A stretch of 10,005 bases of DNA from Saprospiraceae bacterium UBA7328 (GTDB lineage Bacteria; Bacteroidota; Bacteroidia; Chitinophagales; Saprospiraceae). The stretch lies in contig DKPS01000037.1 in assembly GCA_002471345.1 (NCBI GenBank), positions 1 through 10,005 of the forward strand. Direction: 5' to 3'. Below the pieces are notes generated by a model, which saw nothing but the letters and a program-made list of their open reading frames with translations, was not told the DNA's origin and made no database searches. The translations under genes were made by a program, and so were the position numbers. This document shows positions 7,531 to 10,005 of the stretch, in pieces (within the stretch, counting starts at the first letter, position 1; every line of letters starts with the position of its first letter).

Positions 7531-8421
7531 CTATTGAGCAAAACTTTTACTCACCACCAAATCCTTGCCACCTCCGCTGTAATCATAAAAACCCTCTCCC
7601 GATTTCTTACCCATCTTACCGGCAGTCACCATATTCACTAATAAAGGGCAAGGCGCATACTTAGGATTTCCAAATCCTTCATATAAAACATTGCAAATAG
7701 CTAAACATACATCCAATCCTACAAAATCAGCTAACTGTAAAGGCCCCATAGGATGAGCCATTCCTAATTTCATAACGGTATCAATTTCTTGAACTCCAGC
7801 TACTCCTTCATGAAGAGTATAAATGGCTTCATTAATCATAGGCATCAGGATTCTATTTGAAGTAAATCCAGGGTAATCATTCACTTCTACAGCGACCTTT
7901 CCCAGTTTTTGAGTAATATCCATTATTGAAGCAGTGACTTCATCTGAGGTGCAATATCCTCTGATTACTTCTACTAATTTCATGACAGGTACAGGGTTGA
8001 AGAAATGCATTCCTATCACCTTATCTGGTCTGCTTGTTCCAGCTGCGATTTTAGTAATGGAAATAGATGAAGTATTAGATGCTAATATGGTAGATGGGTC
8101 CGTGACTTCATCCAAAGTCTTAAATATTTTAGCCTTGATATCTCCATTCTCAGTTGCGGCTTCAATCACTAAATCAGCTCCTTTTACTCCTTCTGACATT
8201 TCAGTGAATGTTTTGATATGTTGAAGTGCAGATTTCACCTCTGCAATTGTGATTTTATTCTTGGTAAGCTGTCTATCTAAATTTCTTTCAATTGTAGAGA
8301 TAGCCTTTTTTAAGGCTTCCTCATTTACATCTATTAAAGATACATCATGGCCGCTTTGAGCAAATATATGAGCGATACCATTCCCCATTGTTCCTGCTCC
8401 TATTACTGCTATTTTCTTCAT
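7531..8421 (-). CDS. 3-hydroxyacyl-CoA dehydrogenase, 3-hydroxybutyryl-CoA dehydrogenase type
   Basis: This cytoplasmic enzyme interconverts a (S)-3-hydroxyacyl-CoA and the 3-oxoacyl-CoA with NAD(P)+, in short-chain fatty acid oxidation or, in reverse, butyryl-type synthesis. The 296-aa length is that of single-function enzymes (about 280-300), not of FadB/FadJ fusions. The N-terminal Rossmann fold begins KKIAVIGAGTMGNGIA (2-17), with Asp31 at the end of the second strand positioned for NAD. ASNTSS (114-119) and IGMHFFNPVPVMKLVEVI (136-153) carry the catalytic His139-Glu151 pair. The helical C-terminal domain shows PGFTSNRILMPMINEA (184-199), MGPLQLADFVGLD (225-237) and GKKSGEGFYDY (271-281). 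A possible weak promoter is AATCTTTG (8453-8446) with ATTG 20 bases upstream on the minus strand. The family is certain; in vivo chain length and direction are not. hbd/paaH/fadB2 naming is left open. Confidence 0.93.
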   Translation of the reverse strand: MKKIAVIGAGTMGNGIAHIFAQSGHDVSLIDVNEEALKKAISTIERNLDRQLTKNKITIAEVKSALQHIKTFTEMSEGVKGADLVIEAATENGDIKAKIFKTLDEVTDPSTILASNTSSISITKIAAGTSRPDKVIGMHFFNPVPVMKLVEVIRGYCTSDEVTASIMDITQKLGKVAVEVNDYPGFTSNRILMPMINEAIYTLHEGVAGVQEIDTVMKLGMAHPMGPLQLADFVGLDVCLAICNVLYEGFGNPKYAPCPLLVNMVTAGKMGKKSGEGFYDYSGGGKDLVVSKSFAQ

Positions 8422-8516
8422 TCCAATTTCTTTCTAAAGAGTTATCAAAGATTGGGGTTTTATATTCTTACTTCAATAAACTTTGTCTATATATCAGTAA
8501 TTAATAGAATATTATT

Positions 8517-9107
8517 TTATCGATACCATTTGACCTTTTCAACAATATCGCCTTTCTCAACTTTTAGACCTAGGTCACCTTGCGGAATACCTATAAAGAA
8601 AAAGCCAAGACATTTTTCATCTTTTCTTAAATCTATAAATTCATGAATATGATTAATCATAAGTGAAGGGCTACTCCAATAACCACCAAGAGAAAATGCA
8701 GTAACAGATAAATACAGATTTTGAACAGCAGCAGCTACTGCAGCTATCTCCTCCCATTCTGGCAGACCCGATTCAGGATTTATTTCTGCCCCGACTACTA
8801 TAACATGACTTGCCTTGAGAGAATTAGTTCCAAGTTTTTTAAACTTTACTTCTTTATAGTCACTTTGGTCTATATTCTCTTTATACGTATTCTGAAAAAA
8901 ACTCGCCAATCGCAGCAACCCATCTCCCGAAATGACATGAAACCTCCAAGGATTGGTCTTTTTATGAGAAGGAGCCTGATTCGCATTATTAAGCAATTCT
9001 AATATGATCTTATCATCCACTTTTTCTCCAGTATACATAGGAGGAAAAATGGATCTTCTCTGATGAATAATGTCTGATAGTATAGAAAAAGGTTTTGGTT
9101 GCTTCAT
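8517..9107 (-). CDS. Nitroreductase-family FMN oxidoreductase (YdjA-like)
   Basis: This is a small flavoprotein of the nitroreductase fold, likely an FMN-binding homodimer using NAD(P)H. The 196-aa length matches the minimal YdjA-like group (about 185-200). FMN-phosphate contact residues appear as QRRS (16-19). APSHKKTNPWRF (45-56) is the subfamily's substrate- and flavin-side segment. WEEIAAVAAAVQNLYLSV (118-135) is the central dimer helix, followed by GGYWSS (141-146) and the late strand FFFIGIP (169-175). The natural substrate cannot be told from sequence; family members reduce nitroaromatics or quinones, or have unassigned roles. It lies 95 bases upstream of the dehydrogenase on the same strand, with no visible terminator between, so cotranscription is possible. 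Confidence 0.9.
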   Translation of the reverse strand: MKQPKPFSILSDIIHQRRSIFPPMYTGEKVDDKIILELLNNANQAPSHKKTNPWRFHVISGDGLLRLASFFQNTYKENIDQSDYKEVKFKKLGTNSLKASHVIVVGAEINPESGLPEWEEIAAVAAAVQNLYLSVTAFSLGGYWSSPSLMINHIHEFIDLRKDEKCLGFFFIGIPQGDLGLKVEKGDIVEKVKWYR

Positions 9108-9149
9108 ACGACAATGCTAAGAATTGGATTTTAAACTTTTCAATTTTCT

Positions 9150-9177
9150 TTGACTTATATATCTACTCTATTATACT
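9150..9177 (+). promoter_or_regulatory. E. coli-like -35/-10 look-alike
   Basis: TTGACT (9150-9155) and TATACT (9172-9177) are 16 bases apart. This resembles a sigma-70 promoter, but the Bacteroidota primary sigma prefers TTTG/TAnnTTTG, and A/T-rich DNA produces such matches often. A transcript from here would have a leader of about 320 bases before serA. Confidence 0.2.
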
Positions 9178-9260
9178 ACTAGAAAAGCGAGGCTTCTAGA
9201 TGTACAAGAAAAACTATTTCAAGATTATTTCGCTTAAAACAAGAAACTAATTGTGCACAT

Positions 9261-9283
9261 GATTAAGATAAAGATCATTAATC
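9261..9283 (+). other. Small hairpin in the serA upstream region
   Basis: GATTAAGAT (9261-9269) pairs with ATC-A-TTAATC (9274-9283) with one bulged A and a four-base loop AAAG. No T-tract follows, so it is not a terminator. Its role, if any, is unknown. Confidence 0.3.
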
Positions 9284-9394
9284 CAAGATTCTGGAATATT
9301 AATTCACCCAAATTTTCTTTCCTACAATAGAGATGAGTTACCTATTTATTTCATATTCAAGGAGAGTACTACACATTATTATGCAAGATGAATG

Positions 9395-9416
9395 ATAATC
9401 CAATTATTAAGATTAT
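9395..9416 (+). other. Small AT-rich hairpin upstream of serA
   Basis: ATAATC (9395-9400) and GATTAT (9411-9416) form a 6-base inverted repeat with a 10-base loop. It lies 29 bases before the proposed serA promoter -33 box, so it would not be in that transcript. It could be a protein site or chance. Confidence 0.25.
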
Positions 9417-9445
9417 TTGTCTAAATAGCCTTTTAATACCCGCAC

Positions 9446-9476
9446 TTTCCTTAAGAAGATCTTAGTCATACATTTG
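9446..9476 (+). promoter_or_regulatory. Bacteroidota-type promoter for serA
   Basis: TACATTTG (9469-9476) is a perfect match to the TAnnTTTG -7 consensus. TTTC (9446-9449) lies 19 bases upstream and matches three of four bases of the -33 TTTG. Transcription would start near 9483, leaving a leader of about 20 bases before the ATG at 9504. The call is from consensus matching alone. Confidence 0.5.
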
Positions 9477-9503
9477 TGACTTATTATAAAATTATATCCT
9501 ACC

Positions 9504-10005
9504 ATGGCTAAAATATTAATCAACGACGGTATACATCCTTCTGGTGCTAAATTGCTTCAAGATGCTGGGCATGAAGTAAGTTTAGACAAAATAGAGCAAG
9601 GAGATCTTCCTTCTCAATTGCCTGATTTCGATGCTATATGCGTGAGAAGCGCGACTAAAGTAAGAACTGAATTAATTGATGCTTGTCCAAATCTAAAGGC
9701 AATAGGAAGAGGTGGTGTTGGCTTAGATAATATTGATGTGGATCATGCCAAAAGTAAAGGTATAGCTGTTCTTAACACACCGGCTGCATCATCTAGATCA
9801 GTAGCAGAACTAGCATTTGCTCATATGCTATCAGTAGCGAGATCTTTATATGATTCTAATAGAAATATGCCATCAAAAGGTGGTACAGAGTTCAAATCCC
9901 TCAAGAAAGCTTACTCCAAAGGGTTTGAACTTGAAGGAAAAACCTTAGGTGTAATAGGATTCGGTAGAATAGGACAATCTACTGCTGAGATTGGATTAAG
10001 TATGG
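9504..10005 (+). CDS. serA: D-3-phosphoglycerate dehydrogenase-like D-isomer 2-hydroxyacid dehydrogenase (3' truncated by window)
   Basis: This enzyme would oxidise 3-phosphoglycerate to 3-phosphohydroxypyruvate with NAD+, the first committed step of serine synthesis. The 167 complete codons seen start [18 protein letters not shown]. They continue with the substrate-side motif [11 protein letters not shown] (68-78) and the hinge [13 protein letters not shown] (91-103), whose ASS...SVAEL pattern is characteristic of SerA-type members. [16 protein letters not shown] (143-158) carries the NAD-binding GxGxxG (G152, G154, G157). Catalytic Arg, Glu and His lie beyond the window end, so their presence cannot be checked, nor can any C-terminal ACT domain. 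Related hydroxyacid dehydrogenases share this fold, so SerA is the best but not the only reading. serC, a frequent neighbour in this phylum, is not immediately upstream. The ATG at 9504 fits the typical N-terminus and the promoter 28 bases before it. Confidence 0.85.
   Translation, partial: MAKILINDGIHPSGAKLLQDAGHEVSLDKIEQGDLPSQLPDFDAICVRSATKVRTELIDACPNLKAIGRGGVGLDNIDVDHAKSKGIAVLNTPAASSRSVAELAFAHMLSVARSLYDSNRNMPSKGGTEFKSLKKAYSKGFELEGKTLGVIGFGRIGQSTAEIGLSM

Larger units (their letters stand above)
9108..9503. other. AT-rich intergenic region between divergent nitroreductase and serA
   Basis: This 396-base stretch has no open frame with convincing protein character. The longest plus-strand candidates I noticed are 16 codons (ATG at 9193) and 23 codons (ATG at 9259). 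It contains an 8-base palindrome TGTGCACA (9252-9259), two small hairpins (9261-9283 and 9395-9416) and promoter-like boxes. It must hold the control regions for both divergent genes. Its size exceeds what two simple promoters need. Confidence 0.6.

Noticed and set aside
8347..8646. Plus-strand frame spanning the dehydrogenase-nitroreductase gap
   Set aside because: It overlaps two well-supported genes antisense, has no family resemblance and has Ser/Phe/Tyr-rich composition typical of AT-rich noise.
9193..9330. Short plus-strand peptides (16 and 23 codons) upstream of serA
   Set aside because: They are very short, have no ribosome-binding or family signal, and contain no run of serine codons that would suggest a leader attenuator.
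1..10005. CRISPR array, tRNA, rRNA, insertion sequence or phage genes
   Set aside because: No regularly spaced repeats, cloverleaf-like sequences, transposase or integrase motifs, or terminal inverted repeats were seen on either strand.

Overview
The window reads as ordinary chromosome of an AT-rich member of the Bacteroidota, possibly a Cytophagales-like lineage; the lower rank is a guess. The evidence is the gene order murG-murC-ftsQ-ftsA-ftsZ with no ddl or murB between murC and ftsQ, the FtsZ C-terminus ending in SFLHDNVD instead of the proteobacterial-type tail, A-rich start contexts without clear Shine-Dalgarno sequences, and a promoter-like TTTC-N19-TACATTTG box upstream of serA that fits the Bacteroidota primary sigma consensus.

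Positions 1-5426 (+ strand) are the distal end of a division and cell wall (dcw) cluster: the 3' end of murG, then murC, ftsQ, ftsA and ftsZ, with gaps of 28, 72, 5 and 17 bases, so probably one transcript. MurG and MurC work on peptidoglycan precursors in the cytoplasm. FtsQ is a single-pass divisome protein, FtsA is the actin-like membrane tether and FtsZ is the tubulin-like ring protein. The cluster ends with a structured 3' region and a strong intrinsic terminator at 5554-5582, whose A/T flanks suit both strands.

Positions 5639-9107 hold three minus-strand metabolic genes: a large D-aminoacylase-like amidohydrolase (GTG start), a 3-hydroxybutyryl-CoA dehydrogenase-type enzyme and a small FMN nitroreductase. 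Gaps of 161 and 95 bases make a tight operon uncertain, and nothing in the sequence shows that the three share a pathway.

Positions 9108-9503 are an AT-rich gap with small hairpins and promoter-like boxes but no convincing gene. At 9504 the 5' part of a serA-like D-3-phosphoglycerate dehydrogenase begins and runs off the window.

I see no mobile element, CRISPR array, tRNA, rRNA or evident novel multi-gene system. The points most worth a second look are the amidohydrolase, which seems to lack two histidines expected of a canonical D-aminoacylase, the structured RNA after ftsZ, and the lineage-specific FtsZ tail.
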